A stretch of 62,997 nt of DNA from Psychrobacter sp. 4Dc (GTDB lineage: Bacteria; Pseudomonadota; Gammaproteobacteria; Pseudomonadales; Moraxellaceae). The translations under genes and the position numbers were made by a program. Below, piece by piece: positions 1 through 10,500 of the stretch. The stretch is taken from contig NZ_PJAT01000063.1 of NCBI RefSeq assembly GCF_002836715.1, positions 1-62,997 of the forward strand. The letters run 5' to 3'. How positions within the stretch are numbered: the stretch's first letter is position 1; each line of letters opens with the position of its first letter. A model generated the notes under the pieces. That model searched no databases. It was not told the origin of the DNA and worked only from the letters and a program-made list of their open reading frames with translations.

Positions 1-432
1 TACAAATGAAAATTATCCAGTAATATCATTGCCAGTTATATACAATACAAAAATATAATAACGCTACCTTCAATTCAAATTTCAATCTATTTATATGTTA
101 GAAAATGGATTTATAGTTAATTGGAATCGTTGTTATATTTGACTTTTCTATTAGATATTCGCGGGGTAAGTTATCTTATTCAAAGCACTCAAATAACGCT
201 AGATTTTGTAAGATTAATAATAATAAAGTGCGTATAGTACGTTATATTGATACCGCGATTAGTCATTAGGCATCAATTGTAGAAGATTCGCTGTTATCAC
301 AAATTTCAACGCAGACAATGCAAATATAGGTACTTATATCGATCTGACAATAGATGATATAAAAGTTTAAAATAGCCAAGCAAATTTTGTATTGCTAGAT
401 AGCGTTACGAACAAATAGTCGTTTACAGGACA
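1..432. other. AT-rich intergenic/leader region before pilG
   Basis: No reading frame with a convincing ribosome site or family match is visible here. The stretch is AT-rich and precedes the pil-chp operon, so it should contain that operon's promoter, but I could not fix a convincing -35/-10 pair. No clear inverted repeats or tRNA-like folds were seen. Confidence 0.5.
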
Positions 433-816
433 ATGAGAATGGAAAATAATTTTGAAGGTTTAAAAGTAATGGTAATTGATGATTCAAAAACCATTCGCCG
501 TACTGCAGAAACTTTATTACAAAAAGCGGGCTGTGAAGTAGTGACCGCTATCGATGGTTTCGATGCGTTAGCGAAGATTGTAGATAACAATCCAGATATT
601 ATTTTTGTCGATATTATGATGCCACGTCTAGATGGATATCAGACTTGTGCGCTAATAAAAAATAACCCTGATTATGCTAATAAACCGGTAATCATGTTGT
701 CATCTAAAGATGGTCTATTTGATAAGGCACGTGGTCGTATTGTGGGTTCTGATGAGTATCTGACCAAGCCATTTAGTAAAGATGAGCTTTTTGATGCCAT
801 TAATCAGTACCGTTAA
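433..816 (+). CDS. pilG: Twitching motility response regulator PilG
   Basis: Single-domain CheY-like receiver of 127 residues. The acidic pocket is D16-D17, the phospho-acceptor is D60 in the FVDIMMP strand, and the conserved lysine lies in the LTKPF motif near the C-terminus. In Pseudomonas, PilG is phosphorylated by ChpA and promotes type IV pilus extension. Here it is the first gene of a pilGHIJK-chpABC series in the canonical order, which is the main reason for PilG rather than a generic CheY. The ATG at 433 is used; a second in-frame ATG two codons later is also possible. A 179-bp gap to pilH is wider than usual for this operon. Confidence 0.92.
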   Translation: MRMENNFEGLKVMVIDDSKTIRRTAETLLQKAGCEVVTAIDGFDALAKIVDNNPDIIFVDIMMPRLDGYQTCALIKNNPDYANKPVIMLSSKDGLFDKARGRIVGSDEYLTKPFSKDELFDAINQYR

Positions 817-995
817 TCGAATAAATATAGACTTACAGGGAGTGATTGATATTATCGCTCCAGATTATTCAATACTGAATAATTATGATTAAAGAGTGGC
901 TACCAGTCGATTTATAAGTGCTATTTTTAATCATTTTATCTGAACCATATATCAATATATCTTCACAGATATTTTAGAACATAAAGGAACCTCCT

Positions 996-1358
996 ATGAC
1001 TACCGTTTTAGTCATTGACGACTCGCCATCAGAAATGGCGAAATTTCGCGATATGCTTGCCAAAAACAACTTCCAAGTGTTGGAAGCGACCAATGGTGAG
1101 CAGGGTTGCCAGATGGCAGCTGAACATTTACCAGATGTAATCCTGATGGATGTGGTAATGCCTGAAATGAATGGGTTTCAGGCCACGCGCAAGATTACCC
1201 GCGGTAAAACCACTGCTCATATCCCTGTCATCATGATCAGTACCAAAAACCAAGAAACAGATAGAGTTTGGGGCAAGCGTCAAGGCGCTAAAGAATATAT
1301 GAACAAACCAGTTGATGAAAGTGGATTGGTCAATATGATTCGCAAAGTGATGGAGTAA
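996..1358 (+). CDS. pilH: Twitching motility response regulator PilH
   Basis: Receiver-only protein of 120 residues with the acidic pair D8-D9, phospho-acceptor D52 in LMDVVMP, and a conserved lysine in MNKPV. PilH is the second CheY-like output of the Chp pathway; in Pseudomonas it opposes PilG and may act as a phosphate sink or retraction regulator. A good ribosome site (AAAGGAAC) lies before the ATG. The stop is followed after 3 bp by the pilI start, so the two are probably translationally coupled. Confidence 0.92.
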   Translation: MTTVLVIDDSPSEMAKFRDMLAKNNFQVLEATNGEQGCQMAAEHLPDVILMDVVMPEMNGFQATRKITRGKTTAHIPVIMISTKNQETDRVWGKRQGAKEYMNKPVDESGLVNMIRKVME

Positions 1359-1361
1359 CTT

Positions 1362-1892
1362 GTGGCTTCTAGAGGATTTATTGAGCTTCTGCGTTTAGCA
1401 GATTTGGCACGCGCGCGCAAAAGCGGTCGCCGCGGTGGCCAAGAGTTTGATTGGCAAGGTGTGGTATTTGAAATTGGTGGGCAGCGCTTAGTTGCCCCTA
1501 TGGGTCAGGTATCAGAGGTATTATCTATGCCAGAATATACTAGCCTACCTCTAGTAAAGCCATGGATGCTAGGTATTGCCAACATTCGTGGGCGACTATT
1601 ACCTTTGACGGATTTGTCGCATTTTTTGCAAGTCCCTAGTCGCTTGACACAAATGAGCCAACGAAAAGTTATCGTCATTGATTATGACAATAACTTTTCA
1701 GGACTGCTGGTTGATCAAGTACTTGGTATCGAACAGTTCACACAAGAACAGTATCGTCCAGAAGCCATAGATCCAGAGTCGCCGTTTGCGCCTTATAACC
1801 ATGGCAAGTTTTTCAAAAACGACCAAGACTGGTATGTATTTATGCCAAGTTTGCTCGCACAGGATCCTCAGTATTCAGATGCTGCGATATAG
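1362..1892 (+). CDS. pilI: CheW-like adaptor PilI (GTG start)
   Basis: CheW-domain protein of 176 residues that should link the receptor PilJ to the kinase ChpA at the inner membrane. The CheW fold is recognisable from the FEIGGQRLVAPMGQVSEVL strand pair, the 'MLGIANIRGRLLPL' segment and the 'GLLVDQVLGIEQF' segment. The start chosen is the GTG at 1362, three bases after the pilH stop. No better ATG keeps the N-terminus intact, and the close spacing suggests coupling. Confidence 0.88.
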   Translation: MASRGFIELLRLADLARARKSGRRGGQEFDWQGVVFEIGGQRLVAPMGQVSEVLSMPEYTSLPLVKPWMLGIANIRGRLLPLTDLSHFLQVPSRLTQMSQRKVIVIDYDNNFSGLLVDQVLGIEQFTQEQYRPEAIDPESPFAPYNHGKFFKNDQDWYVFMPSLLAQDPQYSDAAI

Positions 1893-2066
1893 CTATTACT
1901 TATAAAATACCTGTCTATTGAGTAACGATAGAGGAATAGCGACTGACATAATAGGGTTCGATGTCAGCATTTATACAGGCTTTGCTAATCATTGTTTAGA
2001 TAACAATACGATTGTCAAAGTCAGCCACAATTAGACTTTGATGACTGTTTGAAAGGAAGACGCAAG

Positions 2067-3482
2067 ATGAGTGATGTGATAAAAAAACCTGTAGCTGGTA
2101 TGGCCAAAACATCAGCAGATGGCAAAGACGCTGATAGTACTTGGAAGCTATTGTTAGGATTTTTTGTTCTATTAAGTTTGGCTTGTCTGATTTGGCTAGT
2201 TAATTCGCTATCATCGGTAAGTCAGTATTTCGATAGTTTCAATCAATCCGTTATCTTGCCAGCGGCTGTATTTGCAATCGGCGCATTAGGGATTCTGTTT
2301 GCTTTGTACCAGCTACTGAAAAACCGTGGTGGATCAGAACGATCGCTTATTGAAAAAGAAACCTTGCGTCGTCGCCAAGAAGCAGAAGCTGAGTCTGAGC
2401 GAGCGCGTCAAATCCAAGAAGAAAACGAACGTAACCAGATCGCTATTTTACGTCTGCTTGATGAATTGGGTGATTTGGCAGAAGGTGATTTGACAGTCAA
2501 CGCGACTGTATCAGAAGATTTTACAGGGGCAATTGCTGATTCAGTCAACTTTGCAATTGACCAATTGCGACAGCTGGTACTGGTTATTAACAGCACTGCT
2601 GACCGCGTATCGCAGTCTTCAGATCAAACGCAGATGAATGCTGTTGAACTGGCCGAAGCTTCTGAACACCAGGCACAAGAGATTGCTGGTGTATCAGCCG
2701 CTATTAATGAGATGACTGTCTCAATTGATCAGGTTTCAAACAACGCTGCGGAATCTGCAACGGTTGCCCAGCGTTCAGTTGCTATTTCTCACAATGGAGC
2801 AGAAGTTGTACAACGCTCTATTGAGGGTATGAACGTTATTCGTGATCAGATTCAAGAAACGTCAAAACGTATTAAGCGTCTTGGTGAGTCTTCGCAAGAG
2901 ATTGGTGATATCGTTGGACTAATTAATGATATTGCTGACCAGACCAACGTTTTGGCATTGAACGCCGCTATTCAGGCATCGATGGCAGGGGAAGCGGGCC
3001 GAGGCTTCGCGGTTGTTGCTGATGAAGTACAGCGTCTGGCTGAGCGTTCAGCAAATGCTACTAAGCAGATTGAAACATTGGTAAAAACCATTCAGGCTGA
3101 TACCAACGAAGCAGTTATGTCGATGGAGTCAACAACTTCTGAAGTTGTACGCGGCGCACGCTTAGCAAAAGATGCAGGTGAGGCGCTAGAAGAGGTACAG
3201 AGCGTTTCTAACACCTTGGCTGACTTGATTCAAAACATCTCAAACGCTGCATTACAACAGGCTGAGTCTGCGGGTCATATTTCTCACACCATGAACATCA
3301 TTCAAGATATTACTTCACAGACTTCTTCTGGAACGATGGCAACAGCCCGTTCTATTGGTGAGTTAAGTGAAATGGCAGCAGCACTACAGGAATCGGTAAC
3401 AGGCTTTAAGGTATCGAACGACGACGAGCTAGTAGATTATGAAGTGTTGGATACGGAAGGCGCATTGAAAGAAAGCGTTTAG
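2067..3482 (+). CDS. pilJ: Methyl-accepting chemotaxis protein PilJ, without periplasmic sensor domain
   Basis: Receptor of the Chp pathway, 471 residues from the ATG at 2067, which has AAAGGAAG just upstream; a TTG at 2049 lacks such a site. Two membrane helices lie at about 26-48 and 62-84, joined by only about 15-20 residues. A HAMP-like segment ([15 protein letters not shown]) and a complete MCP signalling hairpin follow; the tip reads [17 protein letters not shown], and the [15 protein letters not shown] segment comes after it. Pseudomonas PilJ is about 680 residues and carries two periplasmic PilJ domains. Those are absent here, so any input must come from the membrane, the cytoplasm or partner proteins. 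Its operon position supports PilJ. Confidence 0.88.
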   Translation: MSDVIKKPVAGMAKTSADGKDADSTWKLLLGFFVLLSLACLIWLVNSLSSVSQYFDSFNQSVILPAAVFAIGALGILFALYQLLKNRGGSERSLIEKETLRRRQEAEAESERARQIQEENERNQIAILRLLDELGDLAEGDLTVNATVSEDFTGAIADSVNFAIDQLRQLVLVINSTADRVSQSSDQTQMNAVELAEASEHQAQEIAGVSAAINEMTVSIDQVSNNAAESATVAQRSVAISHNGAEVVQRSIEGMNVIRDQIQETSKRIKRLGESSQEIGDIVGLINDIADQTNVLALNAAIQASMAGEAGRGFAVVADEVQRLAERSANATKQIETLVKTIQADTNEAVMSMESTTSEVVRGARLAKDAGEALEEVQSVSNTLADLIQNISNAALQQAESAGHISHTMNIIQDITSQTSSGTMATARSIGELSEMAAALQESVTGFKVSNDDELVDYEVLDTEGALKESV

Positions 3483-3667
3483 TGATTAGTTATTCTGTTA
3501 GAACAAGATCGACAGCATTTGATTTTGCTGCGTATTGAATAAAGTTGCTGCTGTAAGAGTGATAACAAGAAGCCGTAATTATAGTAGATGATTTGTCTGG
3601 CATAGATGGTGTTAATTAGTTAAACCATCTGCTTAATACAGTTGATCTGACATTGGGTAATACTTTG

Positions 3668-4525
3668 ATGAAAGTCGACAGTTTGGATGTGCAGCGATGG
3701 CAGAAGTACATAGAGCAAGAGACTGAATTTGTGCTGCCAGACGTACAGCTACAGTGGCTGGCTAATGCAATCGACTGTACGGCGAGGTCGAACGGATTGA
3801 GCGTTCAACAATTATGGTATCAACTATCGAAAAGTGATAGGTTTCGTCAACAGTTGCTAGATAAAGTACTCATTCATGAGAGTCGCTTCTTTCGACATAG
3901 ACCCTCTATCGACTTTGTCACAGAATATGCATTGCAGCATCATAAAGCGGACAACATTGATAGTTTGTTTCGTATTTGGAGTGTTGGCTGCGCAAGTGGA
4001 CAAGAAGCTTGGTCACTGGCCATGAGCTTGGCCGCACAGCGATGTCAAGACTATGAAATATTAGGGACAGACATCAGCGAAGAGGCTATTAAAAGCGCAC
4101 GGCTGGGGCGATACGATAACAGGCAGCAAACTTTAATCCCGCAATCGTGTCAGCCGTTTGTTCAGCCGCTGCCTTCTAAGAGTACATTAAACAGATTGAA
4201 GCCTAGCAACCCAGAAGCGGCTAATAGTATGCAGAAAAAATGGCAAGTAGCACCTGTATTGCAGCCATATGTCAATTTTTCTGTACACAATATTATTGAA
4301 CAAAAACCACCCACTACGCATCTTCAGAATGTGATTATTTGCCAAAACATGCTGCTATATTTTCGTAAATTTGATCAGCGTGATATTTTGGCACGGTTAT
4401 CAGAGCAGTGCGCGTTAGAGGGATATATTATATTGGCTCCAGGTGAGGCGTTGTTCTGGCGTCCTTCAAATATGCGCCGCATTGCGCACCCACAGGTTAA
4501 TGTGTGGCAAAAAATTAGTGCCTAA
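3668..4525 (+). CDS. pilK: CheR-type protein-glutamate methyltransferase PilK
   Basis: SAM-dependent methyltransferase that should methylate glutamates on PilJ. The N-terminal helical CheR domain is followed by the catalytic domain with SAM motif VGCASGQEAWSLA, the acidic strand LGTDISEEAI, and the NVIICQNMLLYF strand. The ATG at 3668 is preferred, although a TTG at 3653 is in frame and neither has a strong ribosome site. The stop is 30 bp before chpA. It should act opposite to the methylesterase ChpB encoded after chpA. Confidence 0.87.
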   Translation: MKVDSLDVQRWQKYIEQETEFVLPDVQLQWLANAIDCTARSNGLSVQQLWYQLSKSDRFRQQLLDKVLIHESRFFRHRPSIDFVTEYALQHHKADNIDSLFRIWSVGCASGQEAWSLAMSLAAQRCQDYEILGTDISEEAIKSARLGRYDNRQQTLIPQSCQPFVQPLPSKSTLNRLKPSNPEAANSMQKKWQVAPVLQPYVNFSVHNIIEQKPPTTHLQNVIICQNMLLYFRKFDQRDILARLSEQCALEGYIILAPGEALFWRPSNMRRIAHPQVNVWQKISA

Positions 4526-4555
4526 ATTAGTGCATAGACGAGTTAGGATAAACCT

Positions 4556-7500
4556 ATGAAAAACCAGCCCAATGACATCGTGACATTTCAGTGGTTGCTA
4601 CCATTATTCAATCAGCAGTTAACACAGATATCTGACGGTTGGCAATTAGGTGAATCTAGCATCGACCATGAACAGCTGATATCAAGTTATCATCAGGTTA
4701 GTGGTGCACTCATCATACTTAAGCATCCCTTATTAGCAAATGTTGCTAGCAAGTTGAGTCAACTCGCAGGATTACGAAATTACGATGATTTTTCTGTCAA
4801 AGAGCGTCGTATAGGTCAGTTTTCTCATCGATTGTTGCAACGAGAGATCAATCAGTATGCGCGTACAGGAATCTATCATATAGGCCTAATAAGTAGGGCG
4901 GTTGATGAGCTGACCCAAGCCTTGTCTCAACGAGATATAGAAACTGATATTCTTGTAAACATTAGTGATATTCAGCATGAATACACGAATGATCATGCGA
5001 ATAACGAAAATATTATCAATAGTATTGAAGTGGCCGTACCAACAGAACAGGCTACTGCTAGCTTGACAAGTGAACAGTGTCAGCAGTTGCTACTCGTATG
5101 GCGTCAACAAGTACAGGCATTACTAATCACTAATACAAATCAGTCGTCAGCACTCAGTACCTTAGAAAAAGCTAGCCAGTATCTCAGGCAGACAACACAA
5201 GATAGTGGTTTACAAAGACTATGGTGTTTAACCGAATTACTGCTAAGCGATCTGGCCCAAAACGAGAAACCACTTCCTGAGCGTTATGCTCCATTATTAG
5301 GTCAGCTTGATCAAGTTATAGAATCTTGTGCCCAATCAAATGAAGTACCTTCAACTATAGTTGTAAGATTGACCACCGCAATCTATGTCGAATTGAGTTA
5401 TCTAGCGCACAGTAGCAAACGTACTCAGTCTATTTTGGATAAAGTATCTCAAAGTACTACGACAGCGTCTCGTTTTTTACCGCAATTATTGACTCAGCTT
5501 GATGCGCTTATCTTCAAGTTAGATGAGCCAGATAGCTTGGTAGCTCCTTTGCAATATATCAGAGAACAGCTCAAAAACCGAGGCTGGACTTACTATGTGT
5601 CTCAGGTGGAATCAATCCTTGCAGATTTAAAACAGTCTCTCGTATCAGAAACAAGTTTTGCGCAAGAGCAATGGCAAATTGAACGCAAGCTGCAAGAGTT
5701 ATACAACGCTATTTATAGCACTGAGCAAACTATTTCTCTTAAGATTGGTGATGCGACCTCTTTTGCTACTGTGCCTGAAGTGATAAATAGTAACGAGACA
5801 GAATTAAAAGGTAAACATGACTCTATTCCTACCGATGATGGCCTACGTGAGCTTCGAATTGCAGTAGAAGAGATAAAGCAAAACTTCAACGACTATATAC
5901 AACACCAAGATATTGGGTTATTACCAGCGTCTACTGATTTTACCAGTATTGGTCAAGCCTTTGACGATATGAAATTGCCAGAAATTCGTCATACTATGGA
6001 TGATATCGGTAGTCTATTTGCACAGTTAACTACTCGTAATATTACTACCCCGAGCTGGAGTTTGGTGCAGGCGTTGGCTGAGAGCTTAACGTCTATTGAG
6101 CTATTACTTGATTATCTTGCGCAGCAGGTCTTTGATCAGCAGCTGCTTACTTTAGCAAATGAACATACGGCCAGAGCAACACAGCTTCTTGATACTGATA
6201 TCGATTCACCAGAAACGCTTAATGAGACTGTGTTCGCTCAAGAGTCAGCTGCGACGAATGTTGTACGTTACGATGATAGTGGCGAGATCAGCCCTGTTAT
6301 CAATATAGACGATGCAAATGTAGTTGAACAAGATAATGTGAGTCTGTCCAATAGTACTGAAAGTGATGCACTAAAGCAGGCTCGTGAACACGTGAAGCCT
6401 GATAACTTTGAAACAGATGAAGATGTCCACGATATCTTTATCGAAGAAGTGACTGAAATCATCACTGATCTTGAGGATTTTCTTCCTATCTGGGCGCAAG
6501 ACTCACAAGATCTAACACCATTGACCGAAGTACGTAGAGGTTTTCACACTCTAAAAGGCTCAGGTCGTATGGTTGGTGCCTTTAGTATCAGTGAGATAGC
6601 ATGGTCAATCGAAAACCTACTCAATCGTTTATTAGATAAAACATTGCCAGTAACAGATGATGTTGTGAATCTAGTAGTTGATACCACAAAAATTCTACCA
6701 GCGTTGGTAGCAGATTTTTCAGCGCAGCGCCCACCAAGCTTTGATCCTGCTATTGCTATCTTACAAAGTAGTAATCTTATGAGCCAGCAGCCGGTCAACA
6801 CTGGACTGACGCTAGCTGAACTTGCTCCTAAAGAGTTTATGTCAGATGATGCAGAATTAGAAAAATCGCTACTAGAAATCGATGATGCTGATAACGATTC
6901 TAATAACGATAGTACCGAGTTGGTTACTGACTCGAATAACAAGGAAGCAAATACCAACGAATATCTATCTACATTGGATATTCCAGAGAATCTTGCACCT
7001 TTTATTAAAGAGACTAATAAACTACCAGCTGATGCCGACGGTGCAGATCCTGATATCAAAGAGATATTTATAGAAGAGGCCAATGAAGTATTGGCAGAAA
7101 TTGTGCCGTTGTACGAAAGCTGGCAGGAAAATTCGACCGATCTAGAGGGATTAAAGGATATTCGCCGTGGTTTCCATACCTTGAAAGGTTCGGGCCGCAT
7201 GGTAGGCGCTAACTATACAGCGGAACTGGCATGGTCTATAGAAAACATGCTTAACCGTGTTTTAGATAACAGTGTCGCTATCTCAGCTGATATACGTCAG
7301 TTGATTACAGATGTACTGGCAGCTTACCCCAAGATGCTCGTAGCATTTGAACAGGGTACTCAAGACTATCCAGCTGTTGTCCCAGTATGGATTGCATGTG
7401 CTGATGCGTATAGCAAACAGCAGGGTAATGGATTTAGTTATTCTGCGTTGTTTGCACAATTAGTAGATAGCTCTATAGATGAGATGGAAGAAAAGACGCC

Positions 7501-10500
7501 ATTGTCTGATACGGCTGAGACTGGCTATGTTTATGATGACAACAGTAATGAAGCAATAGACTCTACCTTGCAGACCTTTCATTCGGTCAATGAAAAAATG
7601 GCTGAGGCAGCGGTTGTCCTTACCCCTCAAACTGAGGAAGAAAAAGCATTTTGTAAGATATTTATTGATGAAGCAGAAGAGCTGCTTGATTGTATCGAAC
7701 AGTTTGTCAAAGACAATAGAGAACAGCATCATATAGAAATCACAGATGAAATCGTACGCGCATTTCATACTTTGCGCGGCGCTTCGGGTTCTAGTGCTTT
7801 GGCCGCTATCAGCGAAGTCAGTGCGACCATCGAGCATAGCTTGGAGTCATTACAACAACAAGATATAGGTATGAATGCTCAGCACTTAGCAGCATTAGCC
7901 CAGTCAGCCACATTAATAGATGGTTATCTGAATAATTATAAGCAAAATGTAGAGCAGCATGATGCATCAACAGAGGACGATGGGTCGCAGAGTCAGCATG
8001 ATATAGCGTCATTGCAAGCCATGCTTGGTGAGCAATACGTGGCTAATGACACTACTGTCATGACCAATAAGAAACTGACGATAGAAGAGTTATTAGACAG
8101 TAATATTGATACGTTGCTCGATGCTGAGTGGGAACTAGATGATGCGTTGAATCATACTGAAATAGAGCATATTCAAAGTTATATAGAGCAGCAAATCTCT
8201 CAAATAGCCTCTCTCATGGAAAAGGCGCAAGCATTTCCAAAATTTGTCACGATTTTAGATGAGCTGGGTAATGCGTATCGTTATTTGAGTAATAATATCG
8301 ATAAAGCTCAAAATCAAGACATTCAAGCGATATTGCATGCAGGTCATGCTCAGCTGATTGGCTTGTTCGATGCCTTAGCTGGAAGTACCTCCTTAAAAAT
8401 AGATAAACAAGTCATTGATGATCTACAGAGTATTTATCAAGAAAGGGATGAGAACGAGGACGTTGGCTTCACCGTTAGAGTTGTTCCAGCAACTGAGCTA
8501 CAGTTCGAAACCATTGATACTGATATCGAGCTATTAGAGATATTTTTAGAAGAAGCACAAGAGCTTGATACTGCACTAGATGAAAGCTTCAATAAATGGC
8601 GGGCCGATATCACCAATATCAATGCGCTGAAAGTTCTACAGCGTCATTTGCACACGATTAAAGGCGGTGCACGGATGGCCGGTATCCGTAGTATTGGTGA
8701 TTTAACCCACGAAGCAGAAAGCGTCTATGAGTCGTTTGTAGAGAACCGAAGAGCGCCAACCGCGCAGTGGCTTGAAATCATGCAAATGGTGCAAGATACG
8801 ATGTCACTACAAGTGATGCATATTGTGAGTCATAAGAAATCTTTCTTTACTCCAGAGCTAATTGAACAGTTGCATCAGCTTGAAAAAGCAAAAACGTTAC
8901 CAGAGGTAGTCGATCTAGTCATACCAGTACCAAAAAATCACTTTGAACCTACAGAGCGTAGCATTGCTGCCAATGTTGTTGATAGTGATAATGAGGCATT
9001 GAGTACCCTAAGTCTGGATAGCATGATTAAGCAATCATGGGCCAATGGATTGCCTGATCCTGATATATTAGCGGTATTTTTAGAAGAAGCAGAAGAGCTT
9101 ACCAATCGTAATAAGTATCTGCACTTGTTCTTAAAAGATACGAGTAATACCACAGCGTTACAAGCGCTCCAACGTGACTTGCATACCATAAAGGGTGGCG
9201 CACGAATGGTCACTGCCTCTGGTATTGCTGATTTGGCGCACGAGATGGAGTCGGTCTATACGGATTTTGTCAGTAATCGACGTCCAGCCACCAAAAAAGT
9301 ATTAGAGTTGCTGGTTGCAAGTCATGACTGGCTGGCTGATGCAGTATTTATTCTTCAACAACATGTTAATCCACCGACGCCTACGCTGTTAATTGAAGCG
9401 TTGGAGCAATTTGGTAGAAACCCTGATAGCCTAAAAACGATACCTAAAGAGTCTCTACAAGCCCAGCGTGAAGCAATCTTGATTGCCAAAGAAAACCAAG
9501 ATTCGCAGTATCTTGCAAAAGATATCAGTGAAATGCCGTCTATGCTTAGAGATACTCATGAGGAAGATCAGAGCGCTAGTAGCAATGAGATGATTCGTAT
9601 CTCGGGTGGTTTAATTGAGCACATGATTAATTTATCTGGTGAGTCAGCGATTAACCGTGCTCGTATCGATATGGGTATCAGTAGTCTAACAAACAGTATT
9701 GAAGAGATGGGTACGACAGTACAACGTTTGGCAGATCAGCTACGTCGTATGGAGATCGAGCTAGAAGCACAGATTCTATCTCAAATAGATGAGGAACTCA
9801 TCGATAATGAAGACTTTGACCCTCTAGAGATGGATCAATACTCATCTTTGAATCAGCTGTCTAAATCTTTAACAGAGTCGGCCTCAGATTTGGTTGATAT
9901 TAATCATACATTATTAGAAAAAACCCGTGATAGCGAAAGCCTGCTGCTACAGTTATCTCGTACCCAGACGGAACTGCAAGACGGTTTGATGAATTCACGT
10001 ATGGTGCCATTTACACGCTTGACACCACGTCTTGAACGTATCGTACGTCAAACAGCTAACGAGCTTAATAAGTCTGTTGAACTGACCATTGTTAATGCTG
10101 ATGACGAGATGGATAGAACCATCCTAGAGCGCATTACGTCACCGCTTGAGCATATGTTACGTAATGCTGTCGACCATGGTATTGAAACCACGTCAACCCG
10201 TCTGAAGTCAGGCAAAGAGCGTAGTGGTCGTATCACCCTTGAGGTCCGTCGTGAAGGTAGTGAAATCGTCATTCAATTAACAGATGATGGGCGAGGTATT
10301 GATGTTGAAGCAGTACGTAGTAAAGCCATCTCTCAGGGTCTAATTGATGCAGATAATAATAGTCTGTCAGACCTTGATATTATGCAATATATTTTCAACG
10401 CTGGATTAAGTACTAGTCAGCAAGTGACTCAGATTTCTGGACGCGGCGTTGGTATGGACGTTGTTATTAGTGAAATTCGTCAACTAGGTGGAGCGGTATC

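Noticed and set aside
6544..7200. Minus-strand open frame of 218 codons inside chpA
   Set aside because: It is fully covered by the real chpA gene with clear Hpt motifs; its own translation is Ser-rich shadow sequence with no family features.
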